From positions 40,378-104,377 of the forward strand of contig NZ_JAMOHM010000016.1 of the NCBI RefSeq assembly GCF_024448335.1: a stretch of DNA of 64,000 bases, written 5' to 3'. Below, in pieces: positions 1-8,235 of the stretch. Below the pieces are notes generated by a model. It was not told where the DNA came from, ran no database searches, and saw only the letters and a list, made by a program, of their open reading frames with translations. The stretch's first letter is position 1. Each line of letters starts with the position of its first letter. The translations under genes and the position numbers were made by a program. The DNA comes from Stutzerimonas frequens. Its GTDB lineage: Bacteria > Pseudomonadota > Gammaproteobacteria > Pseudomonadales > Pseudomonadaceae.

Positions 1-1
1 T

Positions 2-2230
2 AGCGGCCTGCAGGCCGTCCGCGACAGCCAGGGCAATTACTCGCTAGCGCGCCGTAGCGCGCAGACCGATGCCGTCGAACTGCAACCGATGACCGTCGAA
101 GGTTTCGCCCTGGGCAACGCGCTGGGTTCGATGGAAGGCTACAACGCGACCCACAGCAGCGTGGCGACCAAGACCAGTATGCCGTTGGTGCGCACCTCGC
201 AAAGCGTTTCCGTGGTCACGCGGGAGCAAATTGAGGATCAAGGGTCTCAAACTGTCTCGGAGGCGATTCGTTATGCCCCTGGTGTTGTGACAAACCCTTA
301 CGGGGCGACCAAACGCTATGACTATGTCGCCATGCGCGGCTTCAATGATGGTTCTGTGGATAACATCATCGTCGACGGACTCAAGTCGATGAGCGACGCG
401 GGTACCTTCAGTAGCCTGCAGGTCGACCCATATTTCGTTGAGCGTATCGACGTGCTCAAGGGGCCGTCCTCGGTTCTGTATGGTAGAAGCAATCCCGGCG
501 GCCTTGTTGCATTGACCACCAAGCGGCCCCAGTTCGAAGCGCGTCGTTCAGTACAGCTGTCTGCAGGGAGTAACGACTACAAAAGCATCGGATTCGACTT
601 CACCGGTCCGCTGACCGACAGCGTTGCGTATCGCCTCGTGGGTATCGCCAAGGATGCGAATTCGCAGTTCGATCACGTTGAAGAGACGCGGTATACCTTG
701 ATGCCCAGCGTGGCGATCAATTTCAGCGACGATACCTCACTAAACCTGTATGCCTATCTGCAGAGTGATCCGCAAAGCGGATATCACGGTGGTCTGCCGG
801 CTTCCGGGACGCTTTATCCCCACACCAACGGCCAGAGGATCTCGGACAGTTTCTTTGAAGGTGAGCCGGGTCTAGATACCGCGAAACGCGATCAGCAAAT
901 GTTTGGCTATGAGTTTCAGCATCGACTGAATGATGTTTGGAGCGTGCGGCAGAACTTTCGTTATTTGGATTCTGAGCATAGTCAGGAACAGATATACGCT
1001 TGGGGCTATGACAACTTTGATCCATACCCAGGGTACGTGCCGCGCCCGAATGAACTCTATCGGCAATATACCGGTGCTGAAGAAGCACTGCACTCCTGGA
1101 TCATCGATAACATGGTCCAAGCGGAGTTCATGACTGGATCAGCGATCCATACATTGGTAATGGGGCTTGATTATCAGCGCATCAAGAATGTGGTCGACTG
1201 GGCGTATGGGCAGCCTAGCAATATTGATCCGTTTAACCCCAGCTATGGAAACGACGAGGTTGCCTATTACCCACCCTTTGACCTTTACAGTTACCTGCGC
1301 CGCAAGGAGCAGACTGGCGCCTATATTCAGGATCTGATTGAGGTGGGTCGCTGGAACCTTTCGCTGGGCCTGCGCAAAGACTGGTTCGAGGTGTCGGAAA
1401 CCAACCGACTTGATGAATTCAGTTCTGTAACCGGTCTTCTCAGCCGAGCTAGCGGCACCGAAAACTCGCTTAATGATAGTAAGTTGACCGGTCGTGCCGG
1501 CGTGCTCTACCAGTTCGACAATGGCATCGCGCCGTATATCAGCTATTCAGAGTCCTTCAATCCGTCGACCTACAGTGATGCTGCCGGAAGCCTGATTGAT
1601 CCCTCCGAAGGTAAGCAGTGGGAACTGGGGATGAAATATCAGCCAACAGGCACAGACGATTTTTATACCGTCTCGCTTTTCCACATCTCGCAGGAAAACG
1701 TCGCGACCAAACAGGCCAGCGAAGACTTTTACCGCAACGCCGGCGAGGTGGAATCCCAAGGGGTTGAGCTGGAAGGGCGGGTTCATCTAACCGAGAACCT
1801 GAGAGTATTGGGCAGCTATACGTATACGGAGGTCGAATACACCAAGCCTTACTTCAACCGGGCCGCCGATAATATTACTCGCAACGTAAAGGGCAACACA
1901 CCGGCACAGACGCCAGAGCATATGGCTAGCCTGTGGGCAGACTACAGGTTCACCGCTGGCGGCCTAGCAGGGCTTAGCGCAGGGCTTGGCGTGCGCTACA
2001 TGGGTAAGAGCTGGGCTGATGCCGAGAACACCGTACATGTTCCGTCGTACACCCTGTATGACGCATCGCTAAGCTACGATCTTGGCCAGGTTGGTATGAA
2101 AGGTACGGAGGTCCGTCTGAATGCCAATAATCTAACTGACGAAAGCTACGTAGCCTCCTGTGGAAGTCTCAACTTCTGCTACTACGGTGCTGAGCGCAGC
2201 GTAACCGCAACAATCAGCCACGAGTTCTGA
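2..2230 (+). CDS. TonB-dependent siderophore receptor, 5' end cut by window
   Basis: Outer-membrane gated channel for a ferric siderophore. The frame is open from base 2, so the start lies upstream. The first visible residues (GLQAVRDSQGNYSLAR) look like the end of a secretin/TonB short N-terminal (STN) signalling domain, the type that contacts an anti-sigma factor. A TonB-box-like stretch (ELQPMTVEG) follows, then the plug (VVTREQIEDQGSQTVSEAIRY, then DRIDVLKGPSSVLYGRSNPGG-type core) and a 22-strand-type barrel ending in an aromatic residue (ISHEF). 742 residues are visible. From about base 230 the DNA is visibly richer in A/T than the bases before it and than the next gene, suggesting a mosaic or recombined receptor. 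The ligand cannot be told. A PepSY-TM gene follows on the same strand. Confidence 0.93.
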   Translation, partial: SGLQAVRDSQGNYSLARRSAQTDAVELQPMTVEGFALGNALGSMEGYNATHSSVATKTSMPLVRTSQSVSVVTREQIEDQGSQTVSEAIRYAPGVVTNPYGATKRYDYVAMRGFNDGSVDNIIVDGLKSMSDAGTFSSLQVDPYFVERIDVLKGPSSVLYGRSNPGGLVALTTKRPQFEARRSVQLSAGSNDYKSIGFDFTGPLTDSVAYRLVGIAKDANSQFDHVEETRYTLMPSVAINFSDDTSLNLYAYLQSDPQSGYHGGLPASGTLYPHTNGQRISDSFFEGEPGLDTAKRDQQMFGYEFQHRLNDVWSVRQNFRYLDSEHSQEQIYAWGYDNFDPYPGYVPRPNELYRQYTGAEEALHSWIIDNMVQAEFMTGSAIHTLVMGLDYQRIKNVVDWAYGQPSNIDPFNPSYGNDEVAYYPPFDLYSYLRRKEQTGAYIQDLIEVGRWNLSLGLRKDWFEVSETNRLDEFSSVTGLLSRASGTENSLNDSKLTGRAGVLYQFDNGIAPYISYSESFNPSTYSDAAGSLIDPSEGKQWELGMKYQPTGTDDFYTVSLFHISQENVATKQASEDFYRNAGEVESQGVELEGRVHLTENLRVLGSYTYTEVEYTKPYFNRAADNITRNVKGNTPAQTPEHMASLWADYRFTAGGLAGLSAGLGVRYMGKSWADAENTVHVPSYTLYDASLSYDLGQVGMKGTEVRLNANNLTDESYVASCGSLNFCYYGAERSVTATISHEF

Positions 2231-2241
2231 TCGATAAACCA

Positions 2242-2270
2242 GCCGCCGGCCCCACAGGGCCGGCGGCTTT
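2242..2270 (+). terminator. Rho-independent terminator after the receptor gene
   Basis: An 11-bp perfect GC stem (GCCGCCGGCCC, loop CACA, GGGCCGGCGGC) is followed by TTTGTGCTTT. It lies 11 bases after the receptor stop codon and before the ribosome site of the PepSY gene, so read-through into that gene would be partial. Confidence 0.75.
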
Positions 2271-2298
2271 GTGCTTTCTGAAGGACGGACAACCGACG

Positions 2299-3504
2299 AT
2301 GCGTTCGATTCTTGTGCTCCTGCACCGCTACATCGGCCTGGCCACGGCGATCTTCCTGTTTCTCGCCGGCATTACCGGCAGCATCCTGGCCTTCCATCAC
2401 GAGCTGGATGAATGGCTCAACCCGGAGTTCTACCACACCACCAGCGAGGGGCCGGTGCTGGCGCCGGGGACGCTGGTGGAGCGCGTCGAGCAGGCCAACC
2501 CGCGCATGCAGGTCTGGTACATGGAGTTCCCCAGCGAGCCCGGCCATGCCGCGCTGATGGCGCTGGTGCCGCGCAACGATCCGGCCACCGGCAAACCGTA
2601 TGACGAGCGCCCGGTGGTGCAGTACATCGACGCGGTAACCGGCGAGCCGGTGGGTACACGCTACTGGGGCGAATGCTGCTTCTCGCGCAAGAACTTCGTG
2701 CCCTTCATCCTCGAGTTCCACTACAACCTGTCGTTGCCGGGCAACTGGGGGCTGTGGTTGATGGGTATCGTGGCCATCGCCTGGGTGATCGATTGCTTCG
2801 TCTCGCTGGTGCTGACCTTTCCCCGTGGGCGGCCGTTCCTTTCCAAGTGGTGGACGGCCTGGAAGATCAAGCGCCAGCGCATGAACCACGACGTGCACCG
2901 TGCCGGTGGCCTGTGGCTGTGGCTGCTGCTCACCCCGGTGGCGGTCAGCAGCGTGGCGATGAACCTGCCGGAGCAGGTGTTCAAGCCGGTGGTTTCACTG
3001 TTCTCGCCCGTTGAGCCGAGCGTCTACGAGGCCCGCGGGCGGATGCCGGCAGAGCAGCTGGGCACTACCGCCTACGACTTCCACCAGGCGTACGAATACG
3101 CCATGCAGCACGCCTCCGAGCTCGGCCTGAGCGAGGCAATCACCGAGCTGTACTACAGCTTCGAATACAACTTCTACGGCGCCGGCTTCGGCGAGCACGA
3201 CAGCAACCAGGGCAACGCCTGGCTGTTCTTCCATGGCACCGACGGTCGTCTGCTGGGGCAGGAGATTCCCGGCCAGGGCACGCTGGGGCAGCAGTTTCAT
3301 CTGCTGCAGCCGGCGATCCATGGCGGGCGCATCCTCGGCCTACCAGGGCGCATCCTCATCGCCGTGCTGGGCGTGGCGATCGCGGTGTTGTCGGTCACCG
3401 GTGTGGTGATCTGGTGGCGCAAGCGACGAGCACGCATCAGCGCGGTGCTGCGTGAACCTCGTAGGGGAAGCGCGGCGTCGGTAAGTTCGGTCGGTGAGCC
3501 ATGA
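2299..3504 (+). CDS. PepSY-associated transmembrane protein (FoxB/PiuB type)
   Basis: 401-residue inner-membrane protein of the PepSY_TM family. Relatives such as P. aeruginosa FoxB are associated with siderophore uptake and are haem-containing reductases that release iron from the ferric siderophore. The N-terminal helix (residues about 4-28) carries the family pattern LHRYIGL...FLAGITGSILAFHHELDEWLNP. Further helices lie near 145-170, 195-220 and 350-375, with histidines in FHYNL and NHDVHRAGGLW that suit haem ligation. The start at 2299 is chosen over an in-frame start 30 bases earlier because AAGGACGG sits just upstream and MRSILVLLHRYIGL is the family N-terminus. It follows the receptor gene, which supports a shared role in iron uptake. 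The substrate is unknown. Confidence 0.88.
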   Translation: MRSILVLLHRYIGLATAIFLFLAGITGSILAFHHELDEWLNPEFYHTTSEGPVLAPGTLVERVEQANPRMQVWYMEFPSEPGHAALMALVPRNDPATGKPYDERPVVQYIDAVTGEPVGTRYWGECCFSRKNFVPFILEFHYNLSLPGNWGLWLMGIVAIAWVIDCFVSLVLTFPRGRPFLSKWWTAWKIKRQRMNHDVHRAGGLWLWLLLTPVAVSSVAMNLPEQVFKPVVSLFSPVEPSVYEARGRMPAEQLGTTAYDFHQAYEYAMQHASELGLSEAITELYYSFEYNFYGAGFGEHDSNQGNAWLFFHGTDGRLLGQEIPGQGTLGQQFHLLQPAIHGGRILGLPGRILIAVLGVAIAVLSVTGVVIWWRKRRARISAVLREPRRGSAASVSSVGEP

Positions 3505-3824
3505 TGGTCATGAGGTGAAGCGTCCCCTCAACCCTATGCTGGACGCCCCAGCCGTCTCCCCGGAGGGGCGAGGGGGGTTGGATCGCAGAGGTATCTGAGT
3601 ATTACGGCAGTGTTCGATGATTGTGCAGCCAAAGATGGTTGCTGCGCCGTGCTGACGTCCGAAGCGTGCCGCCTCTGGGCCGGGTGTTGATTCGCCAGAG
3701 CCTGCGTCACCATCGAACAGTCCCCTCGCCATCCTTGGGGAGAGGGCTAGGGAGAGGGGGCGGGCTTCCAGGCCCAGCGCCAGCCATAGTCTGTACACCG
3801 CGAACGCCAACAGGCTCGCTTTCC
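3505..3824. repeat. Non-coding gap with short GC-rich palindromic repeats
   Basis: This gap lies between two convergent genes. It holds two related palindromic blocks of the CCCCTCTCC...GGAGAGGGG kind (about 3522-3580 and 3719-3762), of a sort scattered between genes in pseudomonads. I see no convincing gene here. The blocks may act as a bidirectional terminator for the flanking genes. Confidence 0.5.
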
Positions 3825-4460
3825 TCACTCCGCCTGCTTGACCAGCTCAGGCAACTGCTCGGCCAGTTTCTGCACCCGCAAAGGCGAGCGGATAAAGCCC
3901 TGCTGCCGACCATCCGGGCCGATCAGCACCAGGTTGCCGCTGTGGTCGACGGTGTAGTTTTCCTTGCTGGTATCCCCCGGAATGAAGGGGATGCCGACGC
4001 CATTGGCCAGCGTCTGGATATCGTCCAGTGGGCCGGTCAGGCCCTGGAAACCGGCGTTGAAGTAGCCCAGATATTGCTTGAGCTTCTCCGGTGTGTCGCG
4101 ATTCGGGTCGACGCTGACGAGGATGATGCGCAACTGGCCGCGCACCGTCTCCGGCAGCATGCCGTTGAGCTGGCGCAGCTCGGCCAGGGTGGTGGGGCAG
4201 ATGTCCGGGCAGAAGGTGTAGCCGAAGAACAGCAGCGTCCATTGTCCGTCCAGCTCGTCCACCTTCACTGCTTCGCCGTCCTGATCCGTCAGGCTCAGTG
4301 ACGGCACCGGGCGGCTCTGCGGCAGCAGGACGATGCCGGCATCCAGCAGCTGGGTGGGGTCTAGCTGGCGCTGGCTGTTGAGCACCTTGGAAACCGTCAG
4401 CCCGACGACCAGCGCCACCAGCGCCACGAGAATGAAGACGGTTTTCTGGATGCGGGTCAT
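3825..4460 (-). CDS. SCO1/SenC family copper chaperone for cytochrome oxidase
   Basis: Membrane-anchored periplasmic protein that delivers copper to, or keeps reduced, the CuA site of cytochrome c oxidase subunit II. It has 211 residues. One N-terminal anchor helix (about 7-24) is followed by a thioredoxin-fold domain with the copper-binding motif FCPDICP (Cys84, Cys88) and the distal ligand His173 in VDHSGNL. The start has AAGGACATCC just upstream. It is the last gene of the minus-strand oxidase locus, separated from cyoE/ctaB by 178 bases. The length and all three copper ligands are normal for the family. Confidence 0.95.
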   Translation of the reverse strand: MTRIQKTVFILVALVALVVGLTVSKVLNSQRQLDPTQLLDAGIVLLPQSRPVPSLSLTDQDGEAVKVDELDGQWTLLFFGYTFCPDICPTTLAELRQLNGMLPETVRGQLRIILVSVDPNRDTPEKLKQYLGYFNAGFQGLTGPLDDIQTLANGVGIPFIPGDTSKENYTVDHSGNLVLIGPDGRQQGFIRSPLRVQKLAEQLPELVKQAE

Positions 4461-4638
4461 GGATGTCCTTAGTGCAGCTGGGTGGCCTGTTTGGTGAGCT
4501 TAGTTGGTCAATTTCGGCGCCCATGGCCCCGACACTGCGTTGCTGCTCCTTGCCATAGCTCGCTATGACTCGTCGCAGCGCCTTGTCTCGGAGCCATGTT
4601 CATCCGAACTTGCCTCAACCCACTCACCGCACAGGCCA

Positions 4639-5538
4639 CTAGAAATCGAGCAGCAGATAATGATCAACCAGCAGCGCGATGAACAGCGCGAACAGGTACC
4701 AGATGCTGAATTTGAACGTCTTGATTGCCGCATGTGGCCGGCTGTCGCGGTACAGCGCGATGGTCCAGTAGAGGAAGCGCGCGCCCAGCAGCACCGCGGC
4801 GGCCAGGTACAGCGGGCCGCTCATGTGGATGGCGAAGGGCATGAAGCTGACCGCCAGCAGCATCGCGGTGTAGAGCAGGATGTGCACCTTGGTGTAGTGC
4901 ACGCCATGGGTCACCGGCAGCATCGGCACGTTGACCTTGGCGTACTCGTCCTTGCGGTGAATGGCCAGGGCCCAGAAGTGCGGCGGCGTCCAGGCGAAGA
5001 TGATCAGCACCAGCAGCAGCGGTTCGGCCGTGACCTGGCCGGTTACCGCGACCCAGCCGAGCAGCGGCGGCGCGGCGCCGGCCAGGCCGCCGATGACGAT
5101 GTTCTGCGGCGTGGCGCGCTTGAGAAAGCCGGTATAGATCACCGCGTAACCGATCAGCGAGGCCAGCGTCAGCCAGGCGGCGAGGGCATTGGTGAAGGTC
5201 AGCAGCAGGGCCAGCCCGCTGACGCCAAGGACGAAGGCGAAGGTCAGTGCCGCCGCCGGTGAGACCCGTCCTTCGGCCAGGGGCCGTTTGTGGGTGCGGG
5301 CCATCACCGAATCGATCTGCCGGTCCACCACATGGTTCACCGCCGCCGCGCCGCCGGCACACAGGGCGATGCCCAGGTTGCCGAACAGCAGCACCGTCCA
5401 GGGCACGCCGGCGCGGGTGGCGAGGAACATGCCCACCAGCGAGGTGATGAGCATCAGCAGCACCACCTTCGGCTTGGTCAGCTCCAGGTAGTCGCGCCAG
5501 CTGGCCTGGGCGCCGCGTTCGCTGAGTAGAGTCGCCAT
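4639..5538 (-). CDS. cyoE: Protohaem IX farnesyltransferase (haem O synthase)
   Basis: UbiA-family integral membrane prenyltransferase that adds a farnesyl group to haem b to give haem O, the first step to haem A for the oxidase in this locus. 299 residues with about eight hydrophobic helices. The polyprenyl-diphosphate-binding aspartates are in NHVVDRQIDSVMARTHKRPL and the second conserved loop is at KRATPQNIVIGG. The start at 5538 has AAGGAG 7-12 bases upstream. An in-frame ATG at 5559 would overlap ctaA and lacks a ribosome site. It lies 17 bases after ctaA, so the two haem A enzymes are very likely co-transcribed. The name ctaB is equally used. Confidence 0.96.
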   Translation of the reverse strand: MATLLSERGAQASWRDYLELTKPKVVLLMLITSLVGMFLATRAGVPWTVLLFGNLGIALCAGGAAAVNHVVDRQIDSVMARTHKRPLAEGRVSPAAALTFAFVLGVSGLALLLTFTNALAAWLTLASLIGYAVIYTGFLKRATPQNIVIGGLAGAAPPLLGWVAVTGQVTAEPLLLVLIIFAWTPPHFWALAIHRKDEYAKVNVPMLPVTHGVHYTKVHILLYTAMLLAVSFMPFAIHMSGPLYLAAAVLLGARFLYWTIALYRDSRPHAAIKTFKFSIWYLFALFIALLVDHYLLLDF

Positions 5539-5555
5539 GGGGGTTCTCCTTGTGG

Positions 5556-6611
5556 TCATGCGCGGGGCAGATCGAGCTGCCCCTTCGTGTTCGAAACCGA
5601 TGCCGGCTCGGTTTGCCGGGCGGCATGTGCAGGCTGGCGCAGCCGGTAATTGACCAGTACCAGCACCAGCAGCAGCGCGGCGCCGCCACCGTTGTGCGCC
5701 ACGGCCACCGCCAGCGGCAGGTTGAGCAGCACGTTGCTGATGCCCAGCCCGACCTGCAGCGCCAGCGCGGCGACGAGCAGCCCGGCCAGGCGGCCGAGGC
5801 CGCGGCGCCAGAGCATGGCGGCGAGCGCCAGCAACACCAGCGTCACCAGCAGCGCACCGATGCGGTGGGTGAGATGGATGGCCGTGCGCGCCTCGCCGTA
5901 GAGCAGGCCGCCGAGGTAGTTGGGGCCGATGTCGTGGTGGGTCAGGTTGAAGGCGTTGGCGAAGTCCATCCGCGGCCACCATTCGCCGTGGCAGGTGGGG
6001 AAATCGGTACAGGCCACCGCCGCATAGTTGCTGCTGACCCAACCGCCCAGGGCGATCTGCGCCACCACCGCGAGCAGGGCGATGCCGGCGAATCTGCGCA
6101 GACGATTGTCCACGGCCGGCAAGGGAGCAAGCGCGCCGGATAGCCGCAGGCACAGCAGAAACAGCAGGCTGAGCGTGGTGAAGCCGCCGAGCAGGTGCGC
6201 CGTGACCACTTGCGGCCAGAGCTGCAGCGTCACCGTCCACATGCCGAAGATCGCCTGGGCGATGACCACCGCGAACAGCAGCAGCGGCAACTTCACCGGC
6301 TGCCCGGGTTGGCTGCGACGGCGTATCGCCTGTACCGCGAGGGCGAGGATCACCAGCCCGAGGGCGCCGGCGAAATAGCGGTGGACCATCTCGTTCCAGC
6401 CCTTGCGCACCTCCAGCGGTGCATCGGGAAAGCGCAGCGCGGCAAGGTTCTGCTTGTGTTCGCTCATGGGCACGGCGAGAAAACCGTAGCAGCCGGGCCA
6501 GTCCGGGCAGCCGAGGCCGGCGTGGGTCAGCCGCGTATAGGCGCCGAGCAGCACGACCACCACGGCCAGCGCGGTGGCGATCAGGGCGAGGCGGTATCCG
6601 GGTCTGGCCAT
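5556..6611 (-). CDS. ctaA: Haem A synthase
   Basis: Membrane monooxygenase that converts haem O to haem A for cytochrome c oxidase. 351 residues with about eight helices. It has the family cysteine pair near the N-terminus (GLGCPDWPGCYG), the catalytic region EMVHRYFAG, and histidine-containing helices TAHLLGG, HLTHRIGA and AHNGGGA that bind haems. A second cysteine pair lies in ACTDFPTCHGEWWP. The start has AAGGAGAACCCG upstream. It lies between the SCO-like gene and cyoE in the same minus-strand run. Confidence 0.96.
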   Translation of the reverse strand: MARPGYRLALIATALAVVVVLLGAYTRLTHAGLGCPDWPGCYGFLAVPMSEHKQNLAALRFPDAPLEVRKGWNEMVHRYFAGALGLVILALAVQAIRRRSQPGQPVKLPLLLFAVVIAQAIFGMWTVTLQLWPQVVTAHLLGGFTTLSLLFLLCLRLSGALAPLPAVDNRLRRFAGIALLAVVAQIALGGWVSSNYAAVACTDFPTCHGEWWPRMDFANAFNLTHHDIGPNYLGGLLYGEARTAIHLTHRIGALLVTLVLLALAAMLWRRGLGRLAGLLVAALALQVGLGISNVLLNLPLAVAVAHNGGGAALLLVLVLVNYRLRQPAHAARQTEPASVSNTKGQLDLPRA

Positions 6612-6663
6612 CGGGTTCTCCTTGGGCGGTCTGTTTGGGACCGCAGCGCAGCGGCGCAGTGCC

Positions 6664-7242
6664 TCAGCCGATCTGCGAGATTTTCAGCAGGTACTTCAGG
6701 TCGTCGAGGATCGCCTTGCCGTCGGCGCCAGCGTCGTAGCGCAGCACCAGGTTGCCGTGCGGATCGACGATCCACAGCTGTGGCGTGGCGGGCGCCTCGG
6801 GGTTGCGGGCATAGACGGCGGCGTCCAGGGCATGGTGTTGTAGCTGTGGATATTCGCGGCGCAGGCGCTGTTCGTAGGCCTCATCCAGCGCCGTTGCGCT
6901 CGCCAGTGCGTGGCTGGCGCGGGCCGCCTCGCGGGCCAGGCCGATATTGATCTGCCGGGCCAGATAGACCAGTTGCTGGCATTGCGCCTCGCAACCCTGC
7001 GGCGCGGTGACCAGCAGCTCCCAGCGGCGTTCGGGCGCCGCAGCGCTGACGCCGATGGCCGCGCGGTCCTGGCCGTTGGCGATCAGCACGCCGTCATAGC
7101 TGCGGCTTTCCGGCACCCAGAAGCCGAAGCGGTACATGGCCGAGGCCAGCAGCATCGGGCCGAGCACCACGCCGATGATCAGCAGCAGTTGCAGCCGACC
7201 GCGGCCGCGTTTTCCGTCACCGCTGGAGAGGGTTGGGTTCAT
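6664..7242 (-). CDS. SCO-like thioredoxin-fold membrane protein of the oxidase locus
   Basis: 192-residue protein of a family usually left as hypothetical in pseudomonad oxidase clusters. One N-terminal membrane helix (about 17-38) is followed by a periplasmic domain that resembles SCO1. It has a CxxxC motif (CEAQC, Cys84 and Cys88, the same positions as in the SCO protein of this window), and its end, LWIVDPHGNLVLRYD...AILDDLKYLL, matches the SCO/thioredoxin C-terminal half. The SCO copper-ligand histidine is displaced (VDPHG instead of VDHSG). A GTG nine bases upstream (7251) could be the real start. The gene overlaps the SURF1 end. Role inferred: copper or thiol handling in oxidase assembly. 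Confidence 0.8.
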   Translation of the reverse strand: MNPTLSSGDGKRGRGRLQLLLIIGVVLGPMLLASAMYRFGFWVPESRSYDGVLIANGQDRAAIGVSAAAPERRWELLVTAPQGCEAQCQQLVYLARQINIGLAREAARASHALASATALDEAYEQRLRREYPQLQHHALDAAVYARNPEAPATPQLWIVDPHGNLVLRYDAGADGKAILDDLKYLLKISQIG

Positions 7243-7954
7243 CGTGCTCACTGTGCTTCCCCCGTGCCTGATGCACACCGAAATAGATGAACAGCGCCAG
7301 CAGGGCCGCCGCCAGGGCGAACCACTGCACGGCGTAACCCAGGTGCTGCGAAGGGCGCATGCTGGTGATCGCCCAGTCGGCGCGGTAGGCACTCGGGCCT
7401 GGTTCCAGGCGCAGCTCGTGAATCAAGCCCGCGCGGCCGGCCTGCTGCCACATCGCCTCGATGTCTACATGGTTGATCAGCCGCGGCCAGCCCTCGGCCG
7501 TGCGATGGCTGAAGACGAACGGCTTGCCCGGCGGCACGTAGACCCAGGCGGCGAGCTTGAGCGACTGCGCGGGGGTATCGAAAGCCGGCGGTACGCGGCG
7601 ATCCGGCCAGGGAATCCAGCCGCGGTTGACCATCACCCATCGATCGCTGAGTTCGTCATGGAAAGGCTGCAGCAATTCGACGCCGACCTTGCCATTGCGG
7701 GTGCGGCTGTCGAGCAGAAAGCTGTGTTCGGCATCGAAGCGACCCTGCAGGAACACCCGGGCGAAGGCCGGATCGTTCAGCCGTTCGATCTCGTGGGGCG
7801 CCAGCGGCGCGGCCTCTCGGCGGGCTTCCTGGCGCTCCAGCAGCTCGCGCTTCTGCTCGCCACGCTCCAGCTGCCAGAAGCCCAGCCACACCAGCACCGG
7901 CAGCATGGCCAGCACCAGCAGGGTCGGCAGCAGCCCGGGCCTGAAGCCGCTCAT
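7217..7954 (-). CDS. SURF1 family cytochrome oxidase assembly protein
   Basis: 245-residue membrane protein that helps insert haem A into subunit I. Two membrane helices, one at each end (about 8-27 and 215-235), flank a periplasmic domain with the family patterns LGFWQLERGEQK, VMVNRGWIPW and the C-terminal YAVQWFALA. An open frame extends further upstream, but MSGFRPGLLPTLL fits the family N-terminus. The 3' end overlaps the SCO-like gene by 26 bases, implying translational coupling. It is divergent from the DUF2909 gene. Confidence 0.92.
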   Translation of the reverse strand: MSGFRPGLLPTLLVLAMLPVLVWLGFWQLERGEQKRELLERQEARREAAPLAPHEIERLNDPAFARVFLQGRFDAEHSFLLDSRTRNGKVGVELLQPFHDELSDRWVMVNRGWIPWPDRRVPPAFDTPAQSLKLAAWVYVPPGKPFVFSHRTAEGWPRLINHVDIEAMWQQAGRAGLIHELRLEPGPSAYRADWAITSMRPSQHLGYAVQWFALAAALLALFIYFGVHQARGKHSEHDEPNPLQR

Positions 7955-8024
7955 GGCCGGCAGCCTGATGTGTCGATACGGCTGGCTATACTCCACCCCC
8001 AATACCCCTGTCGTGGAATCGCTC

Positions 8025-8228
8025 ATGCTCAAGGCGGCGATCGTTCTGTTGTTAGTGGCCACGCTGGTCAGTCTGTTCAGTGGGTTGTTCTTCCTCGTCA
8101 GGGACGAGGGCCGTACCTCCCGCGTGATCACGGCCCTGTTCATTCGCGTCACGCTCAGCGCGCTGACCGTTGCGCTGATCGGCTGGGGTTTCTATACGGG
8201 GCAGCTGCGCCCCGCCTTCAGCTTCTGA
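8025..8228 (+). CDS. DUF2909 twin-transmembrane protein
   Basis: 67-residue protein with two hydrophobic helices (about 3-22 and 42-62) separated by a charged loop with RDEGRTSR. It matches the small twin-TM family found inside the cytochrome oxidase cluster of pseudomonads. It is the only plus-strand gene in this otherwise minus-strand locus. It is divergent from SURF1 and convergent with ctaE, whose stop is only 7 bases away. The function is unknown, and its place suggests a part in oxidase assembly or stability. Confidence 0.8.
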   Translation: MLKAAIVLLLVATLVSLFSGLFFLVRDEGRTSRVITALFIRVTLSALTVALIGWGFYTGQLRPAFSF

Positions 8229-8235
8229 GCGCTCG

